Source: Euglena gracilis
Taxonomy: Eukaryota; Euglenozoa; Euglenophyceae; Euglenales; Euglenaceae
Direction of reading: 5' to 3'
DNA: 27,539 nucleotides
Assembly (NCBI GenBank): GCA_900893395.1
Contig: CAAHFI011513089.1
Coordinates: 1-27,539 of the forward strand
Notes under the pieces: generated by a model
Told to the model about the DNA's origin: nothing
Seen by the model: the letters and a program-made list of their open reading frames with translations, nothing else
Databases searched by the model: none
Position numbers and translations under genes: made by a program
In this document: positions 27,421 to 27,539 of the stretch, piece by piece
Numbering within the stretch: position 1 is the first letter of the stretch
Layout of the letters: every line of letters starts with the position of its first letter

Positions 27421-27539
27421 AATCTTTGTAATCCTCAAAAATCTTTTGGCGCAACTCATCGACCAAAGGTTGGAACTCCTCCCACTCACTCGGCTCCGAG
27501 TGAGTGGAAATGTTCCCGATTTCGTTAGTTCCACCTTTA

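Larger units (their letters stand above)
22941..27539 (-). mobile_element. Chromovirus D, 3' part of a Ty3/gypsy element (fossil)
   Basis: Read on the minus strand from 27539 down to 22941, the order is RT, RNase H, integrase, chromodomain, noncoding tail, polypurine tract and LTR. The 5' part lies beyond the right edge of the window. The RNase H-integrase linker carries RWAYPASQ as in element B and the integrase reads AYHHQANGRAE, so D and B are related. Its LTR is different from that of B. The frames are interrupted roughly a dozen times. Confidence 0.85.

Noticed and set aside
1-27539. CRISPR array or bacterial operons
   Set aside because: There are no regularly spaced direct repeats with unique spacers and no prokaryotic gene order; the LTRs, tRNA primer sites and chromodomains are eukaryotic.

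Overview
The window is eukaryotic repeat DNA built almost entirely from LTR retrotransposons of the Ty3/gypsy chromovirus group. I see no host gene, rRNA, tRNA or CRISPR array. The host cannot be named from this sequence. A free-living alga or other protist is the best guess, because retroelements carrying DNA methyltransferases have, as far as I recall, been reported from dinoflagellates and a charophyte alga. All elements are fossils with interrupted reading frames, although one still has nearly identical LTRs.

Layout. 1-2196 (minus strand): the 5' part of chromovirus A, with a coiled-coil Gag-like region, leader, a primer site for initiator Met tRNA and part of an LTR; it runs out of the window at the left. 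2197-14252 (plus): chromovirus B, a full-length element of about 12 kb with two LTRs of about 645 bp, primer site, long coiled-coil leader, Gag, a cytosine-C5 methyltransferase-like domain, a Dam-like adenine methyltransferase domain, protease, reverse transcriptase, RNase H, integrase, chromodomain, a 1.5 kb noncoding tail and a polypurine tract. 14253-16572 (plus): the 3' half of chromovirus C (RNase H, integrase, chromodomain, probable LTR), cut off directly by the 3' LTR of B. 16573-22740: a decayed block of unrecognised coding remnants, low-complexity proline/glutamine/serine-rich stretches and many short perfect hairpins. 22941-27539 (minus): the 3' half of chromovirus D (RT, RNase H, integrase, chromodomain, GC-rich noncoding tail, polypurine tract, probable 311 bp LTR), running out of the window at the right.

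How the parts work together. Element B follows the usual chromovirus plan: Gag packages the RNA, protease matures the proteins, RT and RNase H make DNA from a tRNA primer and the polypurine tract, and integrase with its chromodomain inserts it into marked chromatin. The unusual addition is a pair of methyltransferase-type domains between Gag and protease, which could mark the element's DNA or its target. This is the strongest candidate for an undescribed system here.

The second unusual feature is the block 14253-22700. On its plus strand the pentamer TACAA occurs roughly 65 times by my hand count, against about 8 expected. The same block holds an excess of perfect inverted repeats, three of them with TACG loops. 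The signature runs through both the recognisable chromovirus C and the unidentified DNA after it, and falls to background on both sides. This suggests that both come from one lineage.
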